Position numbers and translations under genes: made by a program. Shown here in pieces: positions 56,484 through 64,000 of a stretch of DNA of 64,000 bases (position 1 is the stretch's first letter; every line of letters starts with the position of its first letter). Under the pieces are notes generated by a model, which was not told the origin of the DNA, did not search any database, and saw only the letters and a program-made list of their open reading frames with translations. The DNA lies in assembly GCA_038321965.1 (NCBI GenBank), contig JBBQFL010000001.1, positions 310,001 through 374,000 of the forward strand, read 5' to 3'. This DNA comes from UKL13-2 sp038321965. GTDB lineage: Bacteria > Pseudomonadota > Gammaproteobacteria > Burkholderiales > Usitatibacteraceae.

Positions 56484-56813
56484 CTACTGAGGATCTGTGG
56501 GAAGCCGCTTTAGCGCCGCAATATCATGCTTATTCTTGACTTTTTCCTTGTGTTTGATGATCTGCCGGTCCAGTTTATCTACCAGCAGGTCGATCGCTGC
56601 ATACATGTCTGGATTTTCACTTTCGACAAATATATCTTTGCCGGAAAGATGTACGTTGGCTTCGATTTTTTGTCGTAGTTTTTCTACGCTCAGAATCATG
56701 TTTACGTCGATCACGTGATCGAAATGCCGGTTGATTCTGGTCATCTTGGAAAAAACGTAATCACGTATGGATGGCGTGATTTCGAGGTGATGGCCGGTCA
56801 TGTTCAAATTCAT
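56484..56813 (-). CDS. hpf: Ribosome hibernation-promoting factor
   Basis: A 109-residue short-form HPF that binds the 30S subunit to silence ribosomes in stationary phase. It has the typical MNLNMTGHHLEITPSIRDYV opening and the ending VKNKHDIAALKRLPTD with a conserved ADLLVDKLDRQIIKHKEK-type helix. AAAGGAG lies 9 bp before the ATG at 56813; six further upstream residues overlap that site and are not used. It is next to rpoN, as usual. Confidence 0.95.
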   Translation of the reverse strand: MNLNMTGHHLEITPSIRDYVFSKMTRINRHFDHVIDVNMILSVEKLRQKIEANVHLSGKDIFVESENPDMYAAIDLLVDKLDRQIIKHKEKVKNKHDIAALKRLPTDPQ

Positions 56814-56946
56814 TTGCCAATCTCCTTTCAAGAGTTGCCTACGCGCTATGTAGATGCCTAGTGCAACCGATACAAGTTAACGACATGAATGCACTCAACA
56901 ACATAACTACCTGACTACAGATACAACTCTAAAGCGATCAAACCCG

Positions 56947-58431
56947 TCACGAAATATTGCTACTAAAATACTTGCGCAGATTTGCAGGCTGTATTTGCAT
57001 CGCCTCCCGATACTTGGCAACCGTTCGCCTTGCAACGACAATCCCTTGTTGCCCCAGAATATCCGAAATCCGGTGGTCCGAGAGCGGTTTTTTTGCATCT
57101 TCGGCGTGAACCAATTGTTTAATCAATGCTCTGATCGCGATCGATGAACAGGCACCCCCTTCGTCGGTTGCGACGCTGGAGCCAAAGAAATATTTCAGCT
57201 CGAATATTCCGCGCGGTGTAAGCATGTACTTCTGCGTTGTCACGCGAGAAATAGTAGATTCATGCAATCCGACTTGATCCGCAATTTCCCGCAGGACCAA
57301 CGGTCGCATGGCAACTTCGCCATGGTCGAAAAAATGCCGTTGACGCTCTACGATGGCTTGTGTCACACGCAAAATGGTGTCGAATCGTTGCTGCACATTT
57401 TTGATCAGCCACCGTGCTTCTTGCAATTGACCGGCGAGATTTTTTCCGTCAGCATCGCGGCTCTTGTGCAATAAATCTGCATACAGCTTATTCACACGCA
57501 GCTTAGGCATGGCCTCCGCGTTGAGCTGCGCCACCCATTTCCCGCCCACCTTCTTGACGACCACATCGGCGATCACGTAGCGGATATCGCCTTGACCAAA
57601 ATTACGACTGGGTTTGGGGTCAAGCGATACGATCAGGTCACGTACTTGCTTGACTTCCAGATCGTCACAACGAAGAAGGCGCTTCAATTTGACGAAATCG
57701 CGCGATGCTAGCAGGTCGAGATGTTGGTCCGCGACCTGAAGTGCGCGTCCGCGTTGCGGGGTATTTTCCGGCAGTGCCTTGAGCTGTAACGCGAGACACT
57801 CCGAAAGAGACCTGGCGGCGACGCCAGTCGGTTCCAGAGCCTGGACGCGTCGCAATGCGATGAGCAGATCGTCGGGTTCAACTTCCATATGCTCGGCGAT
57901 CATGGAGCACAAATCATCCATGTCGTGAGTGAGATAGCCGTCTTCGTCCAAGTGGGCGATCAAGATCATGGCAAGGCGTTTGTCGCGCTCAGGCAGTGAC
58001 ATTAGCGAAAGTTGAGTGAGCAGACTCTCCTGCAAGGTGGCTTCGGCCGCGGCCAATTGGGAGTACTCGCTATCTTCATCGTCATCGCTGCGCTGTGAAG
58101 CGGCGGCGTAACTGCTTCCATTGTCCATGGAGGCGTCAAAAGACTGCTCAGTGCGATCATCGCTTTCGTTTGGGCCACTGTCAGCAGATGCTTGCGCCGA
58201 CGATTCTCCTGAAGGCGCTGAATTGTAGTCGTTTGCGCCATTTGAGTTCGCGGGAGTCTCTACAGTTTCACCGCTCAGCTCCACACGTTCGAGCAGTGGA
58301 TTTTCCAGCAAATAGCGTTCAAGTTCCTGATTCAAGTCTACGGTGGAGAGCTGCAACAGCTTGATTGACAGCTGCAATTGCGGCGTCAACGTCAGGTGCT
58401 GCGAGAGCTTGAGCTGGAGACTTTGCTTCAT
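56947..58431 (-). CDS. rpoN: RNA polymerase sigma-54 factor
   Basis: The 494-residue alternative sigma factor for enhancer-dependent promoters. Region I is the glutamine/leucine-rich MKQSLQLKLSQHLTLTPQLQ; region II is the acidic, low-complexity segment at about 55-110; the core-binding and helix-turn-helix regions (QVGLHESTISRVTTQKYM) follow; the RpoN box ARRTVAKYREAM lies near residue 470. It lies in the conserved order lptB-rpoN-hpf-ptsN. The 32-bp gap after lptB suggests co-transcription. Confidence 0.97.
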   Translation of the reverse strand: MKQSLQLKLSQHLTLTPQLQLSIKLLQLSTVDLNQELERYLLENPLLERVELSGETVETPANSNGANDYNSAPSGESSAQASADSGPNESDDRTEQSFDASMDNGSSYAAASQRSDDDEDSEYSQLAAAEATLQESLLTQLSLMSLPERDKRLAMILIAHLDEDGYLTHDMDDLCSMIAEHMEVEPDDLLIALRRVQALEPTGVAARSLSECLALQLKALPENTPQRGRALQVADQHLDLLASRDFVKLKRLLRCDDLEVKQVRDLIVSLDPKPSRNFGQGDIRYVIADVVVKKVGGKWVAQLNAEAMPKLRVNKLYADLLHKSRDADGKNLAGQLQEARWLIKNVQQRFDTILRVTQAIVERQRHFFDHGEVAMRPLVLREIADQVGLHESTISRVTTQKYMLTPRGIFELKYFFGSSVATDEGGACSSIAIRALIKQLVHAEDAKKPLSDHRISDILGQQGIVVARRTVAKYREAMQIQPANLRKYFSSNIS

Positions 58432-58463
58432 TGGAGAGCTGATACCACCGTTACCGTACTACA

Positions 58464-59237
58464 CTACAAGCGGAAGTTTTCTCCTAAGTAAACTTTGCGT
58501 ACCGCTTCATTATGGATGATTTCCGACGGTTTCCCGAAGGCGAGGACGGTGCCTTCGTTGATGATGTATGCGTGATCGCATATTCCCAGTGTTTCTCGGA
58601 CGTTGTGATCGGTAATGAGCACGCCAATGCCGCGGCGCTTCAGGAATTTAATAATCTCCTGTATGTCGATCACCGCGATTGGATCAACACCCGCAAACGG
58701 CTCGTCGAGCAAAATGAATCGGGGCTCGACGGCCAGTGCGCGTGCAATTTCAACACGCCGCCGTTCGCCGCCTGACAAGCTGACAGCCGGACTGTTGCGC
58801 AAATGCTCAATATGCAATTCGTCGAGCAGGGATTCGCGCTTGGCGTCAATTTCCTCGCTGGTCAAATCGCGCAGCTCCAGCACCGCCTGAATATTCTCCG
58901 CGACCGTGAGCTTGCGAAAGATCGAGGCCTCCTGCGGCAAATAGGAAAGGCCCAATCGCGACCGTCGAAAAATTGGCAATCTCGACAGATCATTGCCGTC
59001 CAGAAATATCCTCCCGCCATCGACAGGCACCAGGCCCACGATCATATAGAAGCACGTCGTCTTGCCCGCCCCGTTTGGGCCTAGCAGGCCGACAATTTCG
59101 CCGCTCTCTACCGAAAAGGAAACATCACTGACGACGGCGCGCTTACGGTACGATTTGCGAAGTCCTTCGACACGCAATACGCTTTTTTGAGCAAGAACAC
59201 TGTCGGCTGCGCTGAGTGACTCGACTGGTTGGTTCAT
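58464..59237 (-). CDS. lptB: LPS export ABC transporter ATP-binding protein
   Basis: The 257-residue cytoplasmic ATPase that drives LPS extraction with LptFG. Walker A GLLGPNGAGKTTCFY, the ABC signature SLSGGERRRVEIARAL and Walker B FILLDEPFAGVDPIA are complete, and the VLITDHNVRETL H-loop follows. The ATG at 59237 is the expected start; an upstream TTG would add seven residues. It is 27 bp after lptA. lptF and lptG are not in the window. Confidence 0.96.
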   Translation of the reverse strand: MNQPVESLSAADSVLAQKSVLRVEGLRKSYRKRAVVSDVSFSVESGEIVGLLGPNGAGKTTCFYMIVGLVPVDGGRIFLDGNDLSRLPIFRRSRLGLSYLPQEASIFRKLTVAENIQAVLELRDLTSEEIDAKRESLLDELHIEHLRNSPAVSLSGGERRRVEIARALAVEPRFILLDEPFAGVDPIAVIDIQEIIKFLKRRGIGVLITDHNVRETLGICDHAYIINEGTVLAFGKPSEIIHNEAVRKVYLGENFRL

Positions 59238-59264
59238 TTCGGTCGCGCGCCCTCGCAAACGTGG

Positions 59265-59855
59265 TTAACTGTTTTTGCCCGGCGTAGATTGTTTCGATTT
59301 TTCATCAGGCGTTTTTGGCTGGATTGTAATGGTGGGGCGACCGGTATTTGTGCTTCCGGCTGGGGCGCTATCCGCGCCAGGAACCGCGTTTCGCATCTTC
59401 ACAATCTCTGTCGCTGAATTGTAGTAGATGTATTCACCAGTCAATTCATTTGCGCCGCTCTTAAGGCGTGCGTGGGAAAACAGCTGCAGCGTGTCCGCCT
59501 GGTCATCGAATTCCACACGATCCGCCGAGCCTTCAATAAAATCTGTTGCTCCCTCACGTTTTTGCCTGAACGCAATCTGCTTGTTCGGTTTGCCAAATGC
59601 TTGTGCGGTCATCGATCCTGCAGCGTCCTCCTTTACAACGATTCGATCGGCCGTTAGCCGCATCGTGCCCTGCACAAGAATGACATTGCCTTCCAGCGTC
59701 CTGACCAATGTGGCTTGGTCGAGCGTAACCAGATCGCCTTCGATGGTGATGGGTTTGGTACGATCGGCCTGTTCTGCGAGCACAACCGTTACCGGAAGAA
59801 ACGCCACTGCGACAAGCGCAAATCGGCTCAGCATTTTGCGGGCAATGGCTTTCAT
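59265..59855 (-). CDS. lptA: LPS transport periplasmic bridge protein
   Basis: A 196-residue periplasmic OstA-domain protein that bridges LptC and LptD. The signal peptide ends near VVLAEQ (residue 28). The beta-jellyroll shows the expected VRTLEGNVILVQGTMRLTADRIVV and DRVEFDDQADTLQLFSHARL segments. The Lys/Thr/Pro-rich tail is unusual in length. Its start overlaps the lptC stop by 4 bp. Confidence 0.93.
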   Translation of the reverse strand: MKAIARKMLSRFALVAVAFLPVTVVLAEQADRTKPITIEGDLVTLDQATLVRTLEGNVILVQGTMRLTADRIVVKEDAAGSMTAQAFGKPNKQIAFRQKREGATDFIEGSADRVEFDDQADTLQLFSHARLKSGANELTGEYIYYNSATEIVKMRNAVPGADSAPAGSTNTGRPTITIQPKTPDEKSKQSTPGKNS

Positions 59856-60433
59856 GGCGTTTTCCGTGGCGGTTGTTGGTAGGTCATGCGGCCGCGCTCC
59901 AATAAAACTCGTCTCGTCAGGCTATTGAGTTCCATCTTTTTCGCAGTGAGCTGGTTGGTCGCGCCATCGACGTGAACCCCTTCGCTAGCCCGCAGCAGGC
60001 TTTTATCTGGAAAAATGTTAAGTGAGGGCGTGGATAACTTCAGCGGCGGGTACTTTTCGCTGCGTTCCGAAGTTACCAAAACCCCTCCCTCCATAATAAC
60101 CTCATCGACGCCTGCGGTTAGTCTTCCGCGCGGGGCAATTGCAACCACGGGGGGCAAATTGCGGTGCAGTGCCGTGAAAACGACTGTTTCCATTGCGGAG
60201 GAATCGTCGTCCGGGAAATGTGCCAACCTGGCCGCTTTCACTGTGTATTGCACTTCGCCCGTTTCGCCCAACGCTTGAGCCGTGAAATTCTCCACGATCA
60301 GATCCGGGTCGTGACGCTTATTGCCATCTCCTCGCGCAGCAGAAAGCTGCACGAACTGATTCAGCCAAAACGTAAGTGCCGCCAAGATGACCAGGACGGC
60401 TAGCGGCAGGGACGGAAGTGAACGAAAGTTCAA
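59852..60433 (-). CDS. lptC: LPS export protein LptC
   Basis: A 193-residue bitopic inner-membrane protein: one N-terminal membrane helix (about residues 7-25) and a periplasmic jellyroll with PDLIVENFTAQALGETG and YPPLKLSTPSLNIFPDKSLLRA. It passes LPS from LptBFG to LptA. It heads the lptCAB-rpoN run; the kdsC/kdsD genes often found upstream in other species are absent, and the 225-bp gap to the reductase gene holds no gene that I can support. Confidence 0.9.
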   Translation of the reverse strand: MNFRSLPSLPLAVLVILAALTFWLNQFVQLSAARGDGNKRHDPDLIVENFTAQALGETGEVQYTVKAARLAHFPDDDSSAMETVVFTALHRNLPPVVAIAPRGRLTAGVDEVIMEGGVLVTSERSEKYPPLKLSTPSLNIFPDKSLLRASEGVHVDGATNQLTAKKMELNSLTRRVLLERGRMTYQQPPRKTP

Positions 60434-60658
60434 GTTGGATTTTCTGCGATTGTAGTGATGATAAACAGCAAGCCTCTAAGGCAGGCGCGGCTTCCAGGCC
60501 AAAATGCCATGAAAACGCCCACCAATGCTAGACATCAGTGTTTTAGTTTCTGACAAATGTCAAAGCTGGGTCCATTGCGGGTGGGGCGGTACGGCGCGTT
60601 CCCGGCAGTAGATGATGATAACGCTAATTGCTGGTGCCTAAGCGGCGCGCGCGACTGA

Positions 60659-62830
60659 CTATTTGATCGCTGAAACAGTGGCGGGATTGCCAAGCGAGGA
60701 CAGGACAATAGCGGGAGTCAGAATTTCAGGCAACAATTTTGGCTCACCTCCGGCGGGGTAAAACACATAAAGCGGCACGCCGTTGCGACCAAACTCGGCA
60801 AGCGCTTCAGTAATGGCCGAATCCTTGACCGTCCAATCCGCCTTCATCCGCACGATATTGAGCTCGCTGAATCGCCGCAGCACATCGTTGTCGTTCAGTG
60901 CCACGCGCTTGTTCACTTGACAGGTAATGCACCACGTGGCCGTAAAATCAATGAACACGGCCCGGCCCTGACCACGAAGCTCTGCAACTTTCTCTTTCGA
61001 GAACGGCGCCCACTGATCTGTAAGGGACACCTGTCCGGCGCCATGAGCCACGCCGCCAGCAATCGGTCCTGGCCATGCAATTGCAGTTCCAAACGCGACT
61101 AAAGCGACTGCGGCAATCAGCGCTCGCACCGGCCGTTCGAGCTGCCATCTGCCGTACAGCCACGCTGCAAATGCAATGACCACCATGCCTGACAAAATTG
61201 CGGCAATGCCATCATTCCCCTGCTGCGAGCCAAGCACCCAAACGAGCCATACGACAGTCGCATAAAGCGGGAACGCCATGAACTGCTTGAAGCCATCCAT
61301 CCACGCCCCCGGTTTTGGCAGACGCCGCAGCCAACCGGGAAACAATGACAGAGTCACGACAGGCGCAGCTACTCCAAATGCCACGGCCGTAAAAACCAGC
61401 ATCGACACAAATGCCGACTGCGAAAGTGTGTAACCGAGCGCCGCGCCCATGAACGGTGCGGTGCATGGGGTCGCAATAATTGTCGCCAGCACACCGGACA
61501 AGAATGCATCGACGACCGGGCCGCGATTATGCTTCACCTGAACGCCGCCTGCCGCTGACTGGAGGCGCAAACCCATTTCGAAAACGCCGCTCAAATTCAA
61601 CGCCATGAGCAAGAACAAAATTGCCAGTAAGGTCACAAATACCGGCGACTGCAATTGGAATCCCCAGCCAACTGATGCGCCACCTGCGCGCAAGGCGATC
61701 AGCAACCCCGCCAAGATCCAGAATGACCCTACGACACCGGCCAAGAATGCAAAGCCCTGAAGCTTTAGCCGTTTTTGGTCACCTTGTGCATGTTGTACAA
61801 AGCCCATCACCTTGATTCCAAGGACCGGAAAAACACAAGGCATCAGGTTGAGAAAAAGTCCGCCGACAAAGGCAAACACAACCGCGACCAGTAAGCCAAG
61901 ATCATTGCCAATAGGTGACACAGCTCCAGACCCTGACTTCACCAGCGATGCCGTCTCGGTGGATTTGACATAAACGACCGGCGCAGAAATTGCCACCGCG
62001 TTGCCAGCATGTGTGCTGCCCCATCCCACCTTGCTTACCAACACGCCGTCGAGCGAATTTAGCGTCGTATTGACTGGGTCGGCCATTGGGATGGTCAAAC
62101 TCAAGCTGTCGGCGGCCTTGCCAGTAACCTGACGGCCGGCGTTTGCAATAATTTCTTCGCGCAACGGGTAAAAATATAGGTCAGACGGCTCGACCTTCAA
62201 GCCCGGCGGCGCGGTGAGCGTAAGGATGGCTTTCCCGTTCTCGATTCGCGCAACTGACTTCCAACCAGGCAGCGTTCCGGGCAATGCCAACTGGGCCACT
62301 TTGAAGGCGTTTACCCAACGGCTATCCGGCAGGGGAAGTGCGCTAACTACCGGCAGATCAATCGACAAGTCGGCACTCTCGGGAATACACACATCGCTGC
62401 AAACCAGCCATTCCGCCTTTGCCTTGAGCGTAATATTTGTTCCGGCTTTCAATGAGCGTGGCGTCTGCAGTTTTACGAGGTGCAGCACCTCGCCGTCGTA
62501 GCCGAAATTCATTAACGGGCCAAGCGGCAATGGCTTTGGGTACGGCCACTCAATCGGGCCGGCGGAGACGCCGTCCGGCAATGTCCAAGTCAATTTCGTC
62601 GGCAGGCCGGAGTCACCGGGATTTTGCCAGTAGGTGTGCCAGTGATCGAGGATCTTCAGGCGCAGCGCGACTTCAATTGGCTGGCCGGGTTTTACTGCCA
62701 CAAGTCGCGAAATAATTTCCGCTTCAACATGAGGCGTTTTTACAGGGGCGGCCGATAAACTTGTTGTGATCGCGAGAAGCAGCGATACTGAAAACGACAT
62801 GGCCAAACGGGTCGTGAAATGGGGGTTCAT
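60659..62830 (-). CDS. Full-length DsbD/ScsB-type thiol:disulfide reductase
   Basis: A 723-residue membrane protein that moves electrons from cytoplasmic thioredoxin to the periplasm. The signal peptide is followed by a DsbC-like N-terminal part with a Cys pair (LVCSDVCIPE), eight membrane helices with the redox cysteines in NLMPCVFPVLGIK and IATPCTAPFMGAALG, and a C-terminal thioredoxin domain with TATWCITCQVNK. The N-terminal part is more like ScsB than classical DsbD, so this may be a specialised reductase. It is the only complete reductase of this type in the window. Confidence 0.92.
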   Translation of the reverse strand: MNPHFTTRLAMSFSVSLLLAITTSLSAAPVKTPHVEAEIISRLVAVKPGQPIEVALRLKILDHWHTYWQNPGDSGLPTKLTWTLPDGVSAGPIEWPYPKPLPLGPLMNFGYDGEVLHLVKLQTPRSLKAGTNITLKAKAEWLVCSDVCIPESADLSIDLPVVSALPLPDSRWVNAFKVAQLALPGTLPGWKSVARIENGKAILTLTAPPGLKVEPSDLYFYPLREEIIANAGRQVTGKAADSLSLTIPMADPVNTTLNSLDGVLVSKVGWGSTHAGNAVAISAPVVYVKSTETASLVKSGSGAVSPIGNDLGLLVAVVFAFVGGLFLNLMPCVFPVLGIKVMGFVQHAQGDQKRLKLQGFAFLAGVVGSFWILAGLLIALRAGGASVGWGFQLQSPVFVTLLAILFLLMALNLSGVFEMGLRLQSAAGGVQVKHNRGPVVDAFLSGVLATIIATPCTAPFMGAALGYTLSQSAFVSMLVFTAVAFGVAAPVVTLSLFPGWLRRLPKPGAWMDGFKQFMAFPLYATVVWLVWVLGSQQGNDGIAAILSGMVVIAFAAWLYGRWQLERPVRALIAAVALVAFGTAIAWPGPIAGGVAHGAGQVSLTDQWAPFSKEKVAELRGQGRAVFIDFTATWCITCQVNKRVALNDNDVLRRFSELNIVRMKADWTVKDSAITEALAEFGRNGVPLYVFYPAGGEPKLLPEILTPAIVLSSLGNPATVSAIK

Positions 62831-62951
62831 GCGGAATCTTGAGTTAAGGCTAACGAGAATCTGCTAGAGTGAGACGCGTTAGTCGACCCAGTTGGAGTCA
62901 CCTACGCGCAGGACGTTCCCGTTCATTTTAACTAATGTACGCTGGCTAAAT

Positions 62952-63026
62952 TGGTGCCCACAGTCGGATTCGAACTGACGACCTACCGCTTACAAGGCGG
63001 TTGCTCTACCCCTGAGCTATGCGGGC
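62952..63026 (-). tRNA. tRNA-Thr(TGT)
   Basis: On the minus strand the acceptor GCCCGCA pairs with TGTGGGC, then A and an encoded CCA. The anticodon loop CTTGTAA gives TGT. The T-arm has the A-C mismatch also found in enterobacterial tRNA-Thr. It lies 35 bp from the second tRNA-Thr. Confidence 0.95.
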
Positions 63027-63061
63027 ACATTGCAGCAAACGATTTCGAGATTACGCCCGGC

Positions 63062-63137
<76 letters not shown>

Positions 63138-63390
63138 CCAAATTCAAGAACCGAAAATTATAGCCTAGCGGTGTGCCGTAGCCAAGTAGAAATTGCTCCT
63201 GCGGACGCTGTCAGGGGCAAACGTCTGGTCTATTTATGTGTGCTGCGACACAAAATTACCCGCTGGCCGTATTACTCCGATAAGATTTTGCCCGCTGGTT
63301 CCAGTTTCAAGACCGCTCGTCAATGGGTGTTTGCCATGCCCTGTTCCTGCAATATTATGCATCTACCCGATAAGGGGAAAGGTTGAGTAA

Positions 63391-63846
63391 ATGAACACTT
63401 TGTCTAGCCAAAGAAAAAATTCGCGCGGGTTTTCGTTGATTGAGCTGATGATTGTATTACTTATAGTCGGCATCCTGGCTACTGCGGGATTTCCAGCTTA
63501 CTCGGACTACGTCAGGCGCGGGACGGTGACAGACATGGTCAGCGCCATGAGCGACGCAAAGCTTCGCGTGGAGCAGCGGTACGCAGACAATCGTTCGTAC
63601 GCAGGTGCACTCTGCGGCGACTCTCCTGTGACTATCACCCAAACCGCCACTTATAAAATAGAGTGCGTTACGCCAAATTTAGCATCGAATCAAACCTATA
63701 CGATCACCGGCACCGGCACCGTCACCGGAACTCTTGCCGATTTCGTTTATACCGTTAATGAGGCCGGCACCAAAGCCAGCAAGGTTGGCGGCATTTGGGA
63801 CGGCGTGTCGGTCACTGGACGTTGGATTATGAAGAGGGGTGGCTAG
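63391..63846 (+). CDS. pilE: Type IV minor pilin, PilE-like
   Basis: A 151-residue prepilin. The short leader ends at the prepilin peptidase site RG|FSLIELMIVLLIVGILA, with Phe+1 and Glu+5, followed by the hydrophobic helix. The family block PAYSDYVRRGTVTDMVSAMSDAKLRVEQRYADNRSYAG identifies it as PilE-type rather than major PilA. A Cys pair (Cys72 and the later EC) would form the usual D-loop disulfide. It is followed after 1 bp by a FimT-like gene, so this is the start or middle of a minor-pilin operon. Confidence 0.9.
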   Translation: MNTLSSQRKNSRGFSLIELMIVLLIVGILATAGFPAYSDYVRRGTVTDMVSAMSDAKLRVEQRYADNRSYAGALCGDSPVTITQTATYKIECVTPNLASNQTYTITGTGTVTGTLADFVYTVNEAGTKASKVGGIWDGVSVTGRWIMKRGG

Positions 63847-63847
63847 C

Positions 63848-64000
63848 GTGACCAGCAGAATAGGCTGCTCCTATTTGCCAGATGTCGAGCGTAATCAGCG
63901 ATTTGCACAGGGCGGCTTTACGATTATTGAGATAATGGTCGCGGGCGCAGTTCTTGCCGTACTTCTGGGCGTTGGCATTCCGGCCATCGGTGACTGGATT
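63848..64000 (+). CDS. Type IV pilus pseudopilin, FimT/GspH-like (partial)
   Basis: Open to the window end. From the GTG at 63848 it encodes a long leader with a prepilin site QGG|FTIIEIMVAGAVLAVLLGVG, followed by PAIGDWI. That helix and the following segment fit the FimT/GspH minor-pilin family. It starts 1 bp after the pilE stop, so translation is coupled. Only 51 codons are visible. Confidence 0.75.
   Translation, partial: MTSRIGCSYLPDVERNQRFAQGGFTIIEIMVAGAVLAVLLGVGIPAIGDWI

Overview
The window reads as a stretch of betaproteobacterial chromosome. The evidence is gene content and order: aroQ-accB-accC-prmA followed by a zinc-ribbon/DUF3426 protein; a DUF1631 protein; and lptC-lptA-lptB-rpoN-hpf-ptsN-hprK-rapZ in one run, which is the usual betaproteobacterial arrangement. 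The order or genus cannot be fixed from the sequence alone. I see no insertion sequence, prophage, plasmid function or CRISPR array. Most of the window is core genome, with several accessory-looking islands.

Layout. 1-5.9 kb: a lone DsbD N-terminal domain protein, a TlpA-type thioredoxin, aroQ, accBC, prmA and a zinc-ribbon membrane protein, all on +. 5.9-9 kb: a large DUF1631 gene on -, preceded by what I read as a class I cyclic-di-GMP riboswitch. 9-13 kb: PfkB-type kinase, glycine-zipper lipoprotein, acyltransferase, apaH, membrane-anchored cytochrome c and tRNA-Arg. 13-20 kb (-): a two-gene polysaccharide unit (nucleotide-sugar dehydratase/epimerase plus polyprenyl-phosphate sugar transferase) and two paralogous lipoproteins, one with a single beta-rich repeat and one with five. 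20.6-40 kb (+): gltBD, hemE, priA, argS, a SPOR protein, two tandem dsbA paralogues, and an SDR/beta-oxidation group (dehydrogenase, FadB-like enzyme, acyl-CoA dehydrogenase), then a methyltransferase.

40-52 kb: an orphan FecR protein; divergent trmB and rlmI; a small outer-membrane barrel; thiSG; a LytTR response regulator and LytS-type kinase; and then two copies of a two-gene cassette, each made of a DUF3034 outer-membrane barrel and an exported group 1 truncated haemoglobin. A Tat-exported high-potential iron-sulfur protein lies between the two cassettes. 52-64 kb: mutY, a LON-domain protein, the rapZ-to-lptC run on -, a full-length DsbD-type reductase, two tRNA-Thr genes, and the start of a type IV minor pilin cluster cut by the window end.

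The most notable things are: the c-di-GMP riboswitch in front of the DUF1631 gene, with a possible switching helix; the duplicated barrel/haemoglobin cassette; the repeat-number difference between the two lipoprotein paralogues; a pair of DnaA boxes flanking an AT-rich stretch between hemE and priA; a strong inverted repeat at the likely promoter of the SDR/beta-oxidation group; and a 40-bp duplication of the response regulator's start region next to two hairpins.
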